From NCBI GenBank assembly GCA_003242205.1, contig QGUR01000003.1:1-41788 (forward strand): a DNA stretch of 41,788 nucleotides. The letters run 5' to 3'. The stretch comes from Chloroflexota bacterium. GTDB lineage: Bacteria > Chloroflexota > Anaerolineae > Aggregatilineales > Phototrophicaceae. The notes under the pieces are model-generated. The model did not search any database. It was not told the DNA's origin and saw only the letters and a program-made list of their open reading frames with translations. Positions 25,775-35,200 of the stretch are shown here, one piece after another. How positions within the stretch are numbered: position 1 is the first letter of the stretch; the number at the start of each line of letters is the position of its first letter. Both the position numbers and the translations under genes were made by a program.

Positions 25775-25804
25775 AGTATAAGAAAAAGAAACGGCCAGCG
25801 CCAA
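25775..25804 (-). promoter_or_regulatory. Candidate promoter for the secreted-protein/cytochrome operon
   Basis: On the minus strand TTGGCG (25804-25799) and TATACT (25780-25775) are separated by 18 bases, 49 bases before TTG 25726. The spacer is T-rich. Confidence 0.45.
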
Positions 25805-25826
25805 CCCCGCCGGAGGGCAACGCGCG

Positions 25827-26399
25827 TCATGGCTTGCAGCCGAGCGAGTCCACGAGCGCGTCGAGCGCTTGCAGCAGGCTGTCCGGGTCGCGGTCGTTGA
25901 CCAGCGTATAGTCGGCCAGCGCGATTGGCCCGCCCTTTTCGAGCATCTCAATTTCCTGAAAATCCCGCGCTTCGGCTTCCTCCCACGTCAGCGGGCGTTC
26001 GGCGCGACGCGCCAGCCGCTCGTAGCGCACGCGGCGCGGGCTGACGATGGCAATCACGATCAGTTCGGCGTCCAGTTGGTTGATCAGCGTTTTGTACTCG
26101 CTGAAACTGTACAGGCCGTCGATGACGATGCAGTTGCGCTCGGTAAAGGCAGCCCGCAAATGCGGCAGCGCCCGCTTGGCCATGACGTCCATGCCCTCGT
26201 TACGTCGCAGTTCCTCGCGCACCACCCGTTCGTTTTCAGGATTGATGGGCAGGCCACGACGCACCACCTCATCGACGACGATGCCGCCGAACCGAAACTC
26301 AAAAAATCCGCGCTGCTTCAGGTGCTGAGCACACAGTGTCTTGCCAGAACCCGGCATGCCGACCAGAGCGATCGCGCGGCGCGCTTCGCGTGTTGTCAA
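25827..26399 (-). CDS. P-loop kinase, UPF0200/dephospho-CoA-kinase-like
   Basis: The 190-residue product has Walker A GMPGSGKT (14-21), then features of the UPF0200/AAA_18 family: a GGIVVDEVVRRGLP segment, ENERVVREELR, GMDVMAKRALPHL, a strand VIDGLYSFSEY, VSPRRVRYERLARR (LID-like arginines), TWEEAEARDFQEI and ALADYTLVN. Archaeal relatives are annotated as dephospho-CoA or nucleotide kinases, but the substrate is not certain. TTG 26399 was chosen because AGGA is 5 bases upstream; TTG 26411 has no such site. It has its own promoter and lies 100 bases ahead of the secreted-protein gene on the same strand. Confidence 0.8.
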   Translation of the reverse strand: MTTREARRAIALVGMPGSGKTLCAQHLKQRGFFEFRFGGIVVDEVVRRGLPINPENERVVREELRRNEGMDVMAKRALPHLRAAFTERNCIVIDGLYSFSEYKTLINQLDAELIVIAIVSPRRVRYERLARRAERPLTWEEAEARDFQEIEMLEKGGPIALADYTLVNDRDPDSLLQALDALVDSLGCKP

Positions 26400-26443
26400 T
26401 GGAATCCTCAACAGTCTGAGAAAATCGATGGAATACGCCGCGA

Positions 26444-26471
26444 ATTATACACCGGCGGTGTCTTGCGACAA
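26444..26471 (-). promoter_or_regulatory. Promoter for the P-loop kinase gene
   Basis: On the minus strand TTGTCG (26471-26466) and TATAAT (26449-26444) are 16 bases apart. The -35 overlaps the -35 of the plus-strand promoter at 26463-26491. Confidence 0.55.
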
Positions 26472-26491
26472 TGATAGGGTCTGCGTACACT
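26463..26491 (+). promoter_or_regulatory. Candidate promoter for the AAA ATPase gene
   Basis: TTGCGA (26463-26468) and TACACT (26486-26491) are 17 bases apart, leaving a leader of about 110 bases before ATG 26608. Its -35 shares bases with the divergent promoter. Confidence 0.45.
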
Positions 26492-26607
26492 GGACGTTAA
26501 CAGGTAACGAGGAGCGCGTCTCGCGCTGTCCTGAGCCATCCACTACAGCGGCGCGCGTTGCAGGTCGCATTTGGCAGCCACATGGGCCACCGGCAAGGGC
26601 AATTCAG

Positions 26608-27915
26608 ATGACTGAAGAAACGCTCACCAATCCCTACCTGCCCGCCAGAGACACCAATGTTGCGACGACATTAGCCGGGCGCAAACGCGCGCTGGCCCGC
26701 CTGCGACAATATCTCAACGACCGGGCTGCCGATGAAGCCCTGCTTTTTCTGGGGCGGCCGCATATCGGCAAGACGACGCTGGCGCGCCATATCGAAAAAC
26801 TGCCCGACGAGCACTTCGTTAACACCTATGTATCGCTGGCCGAGATGGACATCAGCGGAGAGGAGGACTGGCTGCTGGCGCTGGCGCAAGCTGCCACGGA
26901 AGCCGTCGCCAGACGCGGGTTCACGCTCAGCCGGTTGCGCGAACTGCAGCCTCCCGACGGCGATGCCCGCGCCTGGTTTGCCGGCGCGTTCCTGCCAGAG
27001 CTGTTCGTCATCATCCGCGCGCACCGCCGGCTGGTTTATATTTTCGACGACGCCCACGTACTGCTGCGCGCCGTTCAACGCGGAGACCTTCCCGCAGATG
27101 TTTTCAGCTACCTGCACCAACTGCTGCTGGCGCAGCGCCAGCTTGCGCTGGTCATGATGCTGGACACGGAAGCGGAGCCTGATCTGCTGCAGATGTCGCC
27201 GCTGGTCAGCCTCGATAACGCCCACCGTCTGGGCAATCTGTCGGTCGAGGATGCGGCCAGTTTCCTGCAGGACCCGGTTGGCGCACTCTATCAAGTGCCG
27301 GAACCGACAGCCGCCGCCATTCACCGCGCGACGGGAGGGATGCCGCTGCTGTTGCAATTGTTCGGTTCGGCGCTGTTCTGGCGCTGGGAAGACGAGCCCG
27401 ATATTAACGTCATGACCACCGATGACGTCCGGGCGATCACGCCACAGGTTTACGCTCGCGCCGACGAAATCTTCGAGGAAATCTGGCAGCGCCTGTCGCA
27501 GAATGAACGGTTGACGCTAACGGCCATCAGCCAGTTGCTCTACCGCGATCCGCTGCGCGCCGTCGACGCCGGAGCGATTGAAGCGTGGCTGGTGCAAACC
27601 GACTACCCGCTGGACCGAACAGCCATCGCCGCCGCCGTACGCAGCCTGGAATATGAAGAACTCGTCTCGATCAGCCCATCGGGCATCACGCTGACGATGG
27701 GGCTGCTACAAACATGGCTGCTGGAAAACGCGGCGCTGAATCGCGGCGTCGACGCTTCAAATGCCGGAACACCACAGCGGCGGCTGCAGGCACTGCTTCT
27801 GGCGCTGGCGGCGGTCATCATTGCCGTGATCGTGCTGACGGCGCTCAGCAACTCGTCTCGACCTCCGGTCGATCTGGACCTCGCGCCGACGGTCACGCTG
27901 GTCACAGCCGAATAA
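26608..27915 (+). CDS. AAA/STAND-like ATPase with C-terminal membrane anchor
   Basis: The 435-residue product has Walker A GRPHIGKTT (49-57), Walker B LVYIFDDAH (about 140-148), a sensor-like LALVMMLDTEAE, and a helical lid region (ATGGMPLLLQLFGSALF), the arrangement of AAA_16/ORC-STAND ATPases. A winged-helix-like stretch follows (LTLTAISQLL...YEELVSISPSGITL). A single membrane helix near 396-416 puts the ATPase in the cytoplasm and leaves a short tail outside. ATG 26608 has AAGGG about 9 bases upstream; the open frame extends 5' without a good start. It converges with the kinase gene 7 bases away. The role is unknown; a signal-transducing switch is a reasonable inference. Confidence 0.8.
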   Translation: MTEETLTNPYLPARDTNVATTLAGRKRALARLRQYLNDRAADEALLFLGRPHIGKTTLARHIEKLPDEHFVNTYVSLAEMDISGEEDWLLALAQAATEAVARRGFTLSRLRELQPPDGDARAWFAGAFLPELFVIIRAHRRLVYIFDDAHVLLRAVQRGDLPADVFSYLHQLLLAQRQLALVMMLDTEAEPDLLQMSPLVSLDNAHRLGNLSVEDAASFLQDPVGALYQVPEPTAAAIHRATGGMPLLLQLFGSALFWRWEDEPDINVMTTDDVRAITPQVYARADEIFEEIWQRLSQNERLTLTAISQLLYRDPLRAVDAGAIEAWLVQTDYPLDRTAIAAAVRSLEYEELVSISPSGITLTMGLLQTWLLENAALNRGVDASNAGTPQRRLQALLLALAAVIIAVIVLTALSNSSRPPVDLDLAPTVTLVTAE

Positions 27916-27922
27916 CGCCGCA

Positions 27923-29629
27923 TTAGCCTATGGGCAGGCTACACACGCCGGCCTGAATGGCGCAGCGGGCAAGCACGCGGTCGTCCCTGAGCACCTCAAA
28001 ACTCGCGTCCGGATCGTCGCTCAACCAGAACCAGCGCAGAAACGAAACCGACCGCCACGCCTGGCGTAACTCGCAGTAGTCGGGCGGTGGCAACTCGGTA
28101 TAGTGATTGGTCCAGACCTGTACGCATGCTTTGGGCTGAAGCAAGGCGTCGCTGTACCAGAGGCTGGAGCGGAAACCAACCTGTCCGTTTTCCGTCGTCT
28201 GCACAAATTGCAGATCGCTAATGTCCACCGCATGGTCGGTCGGATTGTAAATCACGAGCGTCACGTCATCGAAGCGCAGGTCGATGACATCGTTCGCCGC
28301 AGGCGTCGGCGAGGCATCCGGCGTGGCGGTTGCCATCTCGGTCGCCGTGCGGGACGGAACAGGCGTGCGGGTGGCGGGCGCGGGCGTCTGCTCAGCTTCA
28401 TCCGCATCTTCCTGAGCCGGCTCCGGGCTGGCTTCCCGCGTCGCTGCGGAAGACGCAGCCGTCGCCGGAGTTTCGCCCATCGTCCAGGCAACGCTCGTAC
28501 CCGGCAGCGTCGCGTCCGGGAGACTGTCCCCTGCCAGAGTTTCAGGCTGCTGGCTATCGCGCAGCACCAGCGCCACACCGCCGGCGAACGCCAGAACCAG
28601 TGATAGAAGCAACGCCGCCACCAGCGCCCAACGGCGGCGGGAACGCGGGCGCGTCCCGATACGGCCGGATGCCCCGGTACGTCGCGCTTCGAGGCGCTGA
28701 ACTGATGCCGGTGTCGTTTCGTGCCGGGCAGCCGGGGCTGCCGCACGCCCTTGCCCCGATGGGCGGTCTACAGCGACGACGCCCGCAGCGCTGAACGCCG
28801 CCTCCAGCGCTTCCACCAGCGCCCTGCCATCGGGAAACCGCCGCGCCGGTTCTTTTTCCAGCAGGCGCAGCAGGACCGCCTCAATCTGTGGTGGAATGTC
28901 GGGATTCACGCTGCGTGGTGGCGGCGGTGGGTCATTCAGATGTTGCAGGACAACCGCCATGGCGGAAGGATCGTCGAACGGCACACGCCCCGTCAGCATA
29001 AGATAGAGCACGATTCCCAGCGAATAAAAATCGCTTTGCGGCACGGCTGCCGACGAGGCCAGGGCCTGTTCGGGCGCAATGTAATGCGCGCTGCCAAAGG
29101 TATTGCCTATGGAACCTTCCGGCACGCTCAGCGCCAGCCCGAAATCGGTGAGAATGCCCCGCCCGTCCGGCGTCACCATAATGTTCGACGGCTTAACATC
29201 GCGGTGGATGACGCCGCCCGCGTGCGCGTGGTCGAGCGCGCTGGCGATGTCGCGGGTCAGCCGCAAGACATCCTGATAGGGCAACTGCCTGCCCGTGCGC
29301 TGGCAACCCGCCAGAATCTGGCCCAGATCGCGCCCTTCAATGAACGCCATGGCCATGTAATAGAGCGGCCCATCCTCGCCGAACTGATAGATGCTGACGA
29401 TATTCGGGTGGTTGAGGCGGGCGATGGCTCTGGCTTCGCGCTGAAACCGCTTGCGGTATTCTTCGGACGGTTCGACTGACTGCCGGGCGTCGATCACCTT
29501 CACCGCAGCATAGCGATCCAGCTTTTCGTCATAACCTCGATAGACGCGGGCCATGCCGCCGTGACCGAGCAAAGCAAGGATGCGATAATCGCCAAGCTGG
29601 CTGCCGATAATCGGGTCGGTGATCGACAT
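27923..29629 (-). CDS. Membrane Ser/Thr protein kinase with extracytoplasmic C-terminal domain
   Basis: The 568-residue product is an RD-type Hanks kinase: Gly loop GHGGMARVY (22-30), Lys44, HRDVKPSN (142-149), DFG (162-164), APEQ, DFYSLGIVLYLMLTG. After a basic linker, one membrane helix (about 330-355) leads to a Pro/Thr/Ala-rich spacer and a C-terminal beta domain (about 445-568) with VTLVIYNPTDHAVDISDLQF, which resembles the lamin-tail fold, and several Cys that could form disulfides. This is the layout of PknB-type receptor kinases, with a different sensor. ATG 29629 was used. It diverges from the Clp operon, so regulation may be shared. Confidence 0.92.
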   Translation of the reverse strand: MSITDPIIGSQLGDYRILALLGHGGMARVYRGYDEKLDRYAAVKVIDARQSVEPSEEYRKRFQREARAIARLNHPNIVSIYQFGEDGPLYYMAMAFIEGRDLGQILAGCQRTGRQLPYQDVLRLTRDIASALDHAHAGGVIHRDVKPSNIMVTPDGRGILTDFGLALSVPEGSIGNTFGSAHYIAPEQALASSAAVPQSDFYSLGIVLYLMLTGRVPFDDPSAMAVVLQHLNDPPPPPRSVNPDIPPQIEAVLLRLLEKEPARRFPDGRALVEALEAAFSAAGVVAVDRPSGQGRAAAPAARHETTPASVQRLEARRTGASGRIGTRPRSRRRWALVAALLLSLVLAFAGGVALVLRDSQQPETLAGDSLPDATLPGTSVAWTMGETPATAASSAATREASPEPAQEDADEAEQTPAPATRTPVPSRTATEMATATPDASPTPAANDVIDLRFDDVTLVIYNPTDHAVDISDLQFVQTTENGQVGFRSSLWYSDALLQPKACVQVWTNHYTELPPPDYCELRQAWRSVSFLRWFWLSDDPDASFEVLRDDRVLARCAIQAGVCSLPIG

Positions 29630-29831
29630 CGTAAACTCTTTGTTGGCGTAATGAATAATCAGGATGCCTACCGGCGATTATACATTCTCAACGCTTGCGA
29701 GGCAGCGTAGACCCGACCTGACAACCTAATCGCTGCACCCCGGTTATGTTCGTTCACCAGCTTTTTCCGAAGGTCATGAATTGCGTTATACTCTGCAAAA
29801 AGCCGGTCGGTGAGGAAAACAGGCAGGCATT

Positions 29832-32198
29832 TTGACACCGCATCCCGATATCCCGGAAAACGAAATACGTGAGCGTTGCGGCGCGTTGCTGGCCCCGGCA
29901 GCCGAAGAAGCGCGCAGGCTAAACCATAACTATATCGGCGTCGAGCATCTCTTCATCGCCGCCACCAAAAACGACATGGGGCCGACGGCGACCCTCCTGC
30001 GCCGCGCCGGGTTGAACCCGCGCCACGTCCGTAACGAAATCCGGCGCGAAATCGGAACCGGAGACGGCATTCCGCGCGAGGTTTTGCCGCTGACGCCGCG
30101 CACCGAAATGGTGCTCTCGCTGGCGATCTTTCTGGCCGAGCGAGACGAAGCCGATGAAATCGACGAAATGCATCTGCTGCTCGCCATTCTTCAGGAAGGC
30201 GAAAGCGTCCCGGTTCGCAAGCTGATCGATCTCGGTTTCAACGTCAACCTTTGGCTCCAACGCATACTGACAGAAGCCTATGAAAAGGATATGTCAGCGC
30301 CCCCGCCGGTGTTTGAAAATAATCTCTTTAACTTTCCCGAATTTGACGAAGACCCGCTTGCCGACGATTCCGATCTGATCTCCAACCCCGATCTGCGCGG
30401 CGAAAACAACGGGCGCTATCCAACGCCGCTGCTGGACAAGTATGGGCGAGACCTGACAGCCCAGGCGCGCGAAGGCAAAATCGGCCCGGCGCTGGCCCGC
30501 GAGCGGGAGATTCGCGCTCTGGCGCGCACGCTCGCCCGCAGCAAAAAGAACAATCCGTTGTTGCTGGGCGACGCCGGGGTCGGCAAAACGGCCGTAGTCG
30601 AAGGGCTGGCCTACGCGATTTACGAAGGCACAGCGCCCGCTTCGCTGCGTAACCGCAGAATCGTGCAACTGGAAATCGGCACGCTGGTAGCTGGAACCAG
30701 CCTGCGCGGGCAATTTGAAGAACGGCTCATCGGCATTCTGGATGAGGCCAAGCAGGCGGGAAACGTCATCCTGTTCATCGACGAAATTCATACCATCGTC
30801 GGCGCGGGCGACACCATCGACAGCAATCTGGACGCGGCCAATATCCTGAAACCGGCATTGGCGCGCGGTGAGGTCATCTGCATTGGGGCGACGACGCACG
30901 AAGAATACCGCCGGGCGATCGCGCAGGACCCGGCGCTCGACCGCCGCTTCCGCCCGATCGACATCGAAGAACCCAGCGAGGAAGACGCGCTGACGATTCT
31001 GAGCGGGCAGCGCGAGAAGCTGGAAAAACACCACGGCGTCACCATCCGCGCCGAAGCGCTGGAAAGCGCGGTGCGGCTGTCGGTGCGCTATTTGCCCGAC
31101 CGGCGCTTGCCGGACAAGGCGCTCGATTTGCTCGACGAAGCCTGCGCGCGCGTCGTCATCCGCACTGTTTCCCCCGACGATGATGACGCTGCCGCGCTGG
31201 AAGTGAATGTCGACGCGGTTGCCGCCGTCCTGTCAGATTGGACCGGCATCCCGGTCAGCGAGCTGACGAAGGACGAAAAACGACGCCTGGCCACCATGGA
31301 AGAAGAGCTTGAGCGAAGCGTGATCGGTCAGGATGAGGCTGTTCGCATCGTGACCGACGCCATTCGCACGGCGCGCGCCGGGCTGGGCGATCCAAACCGG
31401 CCTATTGGCGTTTTCCTCTTCCTTGGCCCCTCCGGCGTCGGCAAAACCAAGCTGGCGCGCGCGGTGGCCAAATTCCTGTTTGGCAGCGAAGACGCCATGC
31501 TCCGTTTGGATATGTCGGAGTTCCATGACGAGCATACGGTGGCCCGTCTGATCGGTTCGCCGCCCGGCTACAAGGACAACCAGCGCGGCGGCCAGTTGAC
31601 CGATGGCCTGCGCCGCCGCCCGTACAGCGTCGTCGTGCTGGATGAAGTTGAAAAAGCCGCGCCCGAAGTCTTCGATATCTTCCTGCAGATCTTCGATGAA
31701 GGCCGGCTGAGCGACGCGCATGGCCGCCCGGTTGACGCCCGGCACGCCGTCTTCATCATGACGAGCAACATCGGCACCGAAGAAAGCGGCAAATCGCTTG
31801 GCTTTGTCTCCGGGCCGGAGCGCACGCCGGACTATTCAGCTTACCTGCACCGCTTCTTCAGGCCGGAATTTCTGAACCGGCTTGACGAAGTGATTACCTT
31901 TAATCCGCTCACGCCTCCTGTCCTGAGCCAGATTCTTGAGGTTCAGTTGAAGGAGCTGCACGAGCGGCTGACCGAGCAGCGGCTGAAGCTGCGACTGACG
32001 GATGAAGCGCGCGCGCTCATCCTTGAAAAGGGATACGACCCGATCAACGGCGCGAGACCGTTGCGGCGCGCCGTCGAGCGCCTGCTGGTTCGCCCGCTAA
32101 GCGCAGCGATTGTCGAAGACGCCTTCCAACCCGGCCAGACAATCGTTGTCCATGCGACCGATGACGAACGCCTGAGATTCGAGGCTGAGGCCGGTTGA
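29832..32198 (+). CDS. Clp/Hsp100 unfoldase without middle domain (ClpA/ClpC-like)
   Basis: The 788-residue product has a Clp N-domain repeat (1-150), an acidic linker, and two AAA modules: Walker A GDAGVGKT (246-253) with Walker B FIDE (315-318), and GPSGVGKT (532-539) with LDEVEKA. The long coiled-coil middle domain of ClpB and the UVR region of ClpC are missing between the modules, as in ClpA. A LGF tripeptide (656-658) sits in the second module where ClpP-binding unfoldases carry [LIV]G[FL], so it may feed a ClpP encoded elsewhere. The start is TTG 29832 with AGG about 7 bases upstream; TATACT at 29787-29792 is a possible -10. It is the first gene of a four-gene operon. Confidence 0.9.
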   Translation: MTPHPDIPENEIRERCGALLAPAAEEARRLNHNYIGVEHLFIAATKNDMGPTATLLRRAGLNPRHVRNEIRREIGTGDGIPREVLPLTPRTEMVLSLAIFLAERDEADEIDEMHLLLAILQEGESVPVRKLIDLGFNVNLWLQRILTEAYEKDMSAPPPVFENNLFNFPEFDEDPLADDSDLISNPDLRGENNGRYPTPLLDKYGRDLTAQAREGKIGPALAREREIRALARTLARSKKNNPLLLGDAGVGKTAVVEGLAYAIYEGTAPASLRNRRIVQLEIGTLVAGTSLRGQFEERLIGILDEAKQAGNVILFIDEIHTIVGAGDTIDSNLDAANILKPALARGEVICIGATTHEEYRRAIAQDPALDRRFRPIDIEEPSEEDALTILSGQREKLEKHHGVTIRAEALESAVRLSVRYLPDRRLPDKALDLLDEACARVVIRTVSPDDDDAAALEVNVDAVAAVLSDWTGIPVSELTKDEKRRLATMEEELERSVIGQDEAVRIVTDAIRTARAGLGDPNRPIGVFLFLGPSGVGKTKLARAVAKFLFGSEDAMLRLDMSEFHDEHTVARLIGSPPGYKDNQRGGQLTDGLRRRPYSVVVLDEVEKAAPEVFDIFLQIFDEGRLSDAHGRPVDARHAVFIMTSNIGTEESGKSLGFVSGPERTPDYSAYLHRFFRPEFLNRLDEVITFNPLTPPVLSQILEVQLKELHERLTEQRLKLRLTDEARALILEKGYDPINGARPLRRAVERLLVRPLSAAIVEDAFQPGQTIVVHATDDERLRFEAEAG

Positions 32199-32202
32199 CT
32201 TG

Positions 32203-35200
32203 ATGGAAATCCCGCAGACCGGCCGCCAGCCATTGCCCGTCAGCGATGACGATATCCGTCTTGCGCTGCGCCGGCCACACCCGCAAGATAACGTCGACTT
32301 TTTCGCCACCGATCCCAATCCGGAAATCCGGCGGCTGGGGCAACTGGCGCTACGCCGCGAAGATATCAACGACCAGTTTGCGCTGGGCGACCTGTGCGCG
32401 AAACGCTCGCTCACCGATGACAAACGCTTGCTGGTCTTTTATGTCGCCAAAACGCTGATCGCCTACCGGCGCGCGCTGCAGGATGCCGACAACGACGTCG
32501 ACCGCACGCTGGCGCATCGCGCCGTCGATGAGTTCATCGCCTGGGTGCTGGCCACGGCGCATAAATATCCGACGCGCCGCAATATCGCGGTTGCGCTCTG
32601 GGCGGTCGCCGAAGCCGAATCCAGTTCGTTGCTGGCGCTAGTCGACCGGCCTGCGTCCTGGCTCAATACCGCACTGGTCGAAAAACTCCTCAACCAGTAT
32701 CGAGAAAACCAGCCGCGGCAACCGGACCAGGAGGCGGCGCGAACGACGCCGGAACAACCGACCATCGTCGCGCCCGACATCTCCGAGTTCGGATTGAGCC
32801 AGTCTCTGGCGACCATAGGCGAAAACACGATCGACACTGCCGCGCTCACGTTTGAAGCGGAGCGCAGCCTGATCGACGTGCTTGACGAGACCCGGTTCGA
32901 GCGCGCAGCCAGCGTGCCGTATTCGGTCGACGCGATTCCGGAAATCGAGCCGGTTCGCACGGCGCTCGCTTCCACCTTGCAGACGGTCGTTGAAGACTCT
33001 GGCAACGAATTCAGGATTGGCGAGCGCATCGAAGGCCGCTACGAAATCGCCGATCTGCGGCGTGGCGGCATGGGCATCGTCTACCTCTGCTATGACCACG
33101 AAAACCGCGAACCGGTCGCCATCAAGAGTTTTCAGGGGCGTTTCTTCGATAACGAGCGCGCGGTCGCCCGTTTTTTTCAGGAAGCGGCAACCTGGATTCA
33201 TCTGGAAAAACACCGGCATATCGTGCAGGCGCGGCTGGTCCAGAACATCGCCGGACGCCCGCATATCATCCTCGAACACATCAGCGGCCCTGAAGGCCTC
33301 GGGCCGGATCTGAAAAGCTGGATCGATCACAAGCGCCTCGATCTCGTCAACGCGATTGAGTTCGGCCTGCACATTGCCCTCGGCATGCAGCACGCCACGC
33401 GCAAAGTACCGGGTCTGGTTCACCGCGACCTCAAGCCGGCGAACATTCTGGTGACGCACGACGGCATCGCCAAAGTCACCGATTTTGGACTGGTGCGTTC
33501 GGTCGAAATCGAAGACCTTGCGCTCGATGGCGAAGCCGATAACAACGGCGACCATTCGGCGGCCGAGCGGCTGACGCGCATCGGCGCGATCATCGGCACT
33601 GCGCCCTACATGTCGCCGGAGCAGTGCCAGTCGCTGGATGCCGATATCCGGTCGGATATTTACGCTTTTGGCTGCGTTCTCTATGAGATGCTCACCGGCC
33701 GGACGTTGTTTCGGGCGCACAAGTTCGACGCCTGGATTCAGGCACACTTGCACGAGCAGCCCGTCTTTGATGCCGAAGTCGAAGCGCGTATTCCCCAACG
33801 CCTGCGCGAACTGACGCTGGCCTGCGTCGCCAAAGCGCCGGATGACCGGCCTCCGCACTGGGGCGCGATCGTCGATGAGCTGAGCGCGATCTATCGCGAA
33901 GTCGTCGGCCACGCGCCGATCCTCGAAGTCACCGGCCCGGCTCTTGAAGCGCGCGAACTGATGGACAAGGGGTATTCGCTGACCGAACTCAAGCGCTATG
34001 ACGAAGCGCTTGAGGCATACGATCAGGCGATTGCGCTGCAACCGCGTTACGCTTGGGCGTGGGCGCGTAAGGGGCGCACGCTGCGCCTGCTGAATCGCCT
34101 CGACGAATCGCTCTCCTGCTTCGAGCGCGCGCTGGAAATCGATCCGAATTATGCCTGGGCATGGCGCGGCAAAGGCATGATTCTGGAGCGGCTTGAACGC
34201 TGGGAAGAAGCGCTGTACTGCTATCGCACCGCGGCACACCTTCAACCGGGAGACCCCTGGCACTGGTGCAATCAGGCGGAGGTGCTGCAGCACCTTGGGC
34301 GCTACGAAGAAGCGATTCCATTGCTTGAAACCGCGATCAAAGTCGACCCATCGCATTCCAATAGCTGGGCGCGTCTGGGCCAGATTTATCGCCTGATGAA
34401 GCGCTATGACGACGCCATCAATGCCTACGAACGCGCCGTTCAGATCGATCCGTCCTATGGTTGGGCACAGAACGGGCTGGGGCTGGCGTTAAAAGCGGTG
34501 GGCCGCTATCGCGACGCGTTGATCGCCTTCAAGAAGGCCGCGCGCCACCAGCCGGATGACGTCTGGCACTGGTATAACATCGCGGAGATGCTCATCGAGC
34601 TGGGGCAGTATCAGGACGCAGTCGAGCCGGCATTCGAGGCCACCCGCGTCGATAGCAACCATGCGTTCAGTTGGGCCAAGCTGGGGCAGGCGCTGCGCTA
34701 TGTCAAACGCTACGACGAAGCGCTGGCGGCCTACCAGCGCGCGATAGAACTTCAGCCCGATTATGCCTGGGCCATCAACGGCATGGGCATCGTTCTGGAA
34801 CAACTGGGACGCTATGAAGAAGCGCTGGAAGCCTACCGGCGTTCGGCCTCGCTTGGCGAGCCGGACGTCTGGCATCTGTACAATCAGGGCAATGTGCTCG
34901 TCCTACTTGGGCGTTGCGAGGAAGCCATTCCGCTGCTCAGAGGAGCCATCGAGTTAAATCCGGGACACACCCGAAGCTGGGCGCGGCTGGGTAACGCCCT
35001 GCGGCAACTGGGCCGTATGCGCGAGGCGCTTGAAGCATACGAGCAGGCAACCGCCAGCGATCCGTCGTTTGCCTGGGCATGGAACGAACTCGGCATCACG
35101 CTGGAAGCGATGGGACGCAAACGGGAAGCGCTGGAAGCCTACCGGAATGCCAGCGTTTCCACACCTGACGAACCGCTGTATCTCTACCAGCAGGCCGACC

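Noticed and set aside
25762..25911. 49-codon plus-strand frame beginning ATGAGTCAGGCC with a Lys-rich start
   Set aside because: It has no ribosome site, overlaps the candidate promoter of the secreted-protein operon and runs antisense into the P-loop kinase gene.
32638..34356. 572-codon minus-strand open frame
   Set aside because: Antisense shadow of the TPR kinase gene, whose domains are unmistakable on the plus strand. The same holds for 34954-36021 and 13324-14280.
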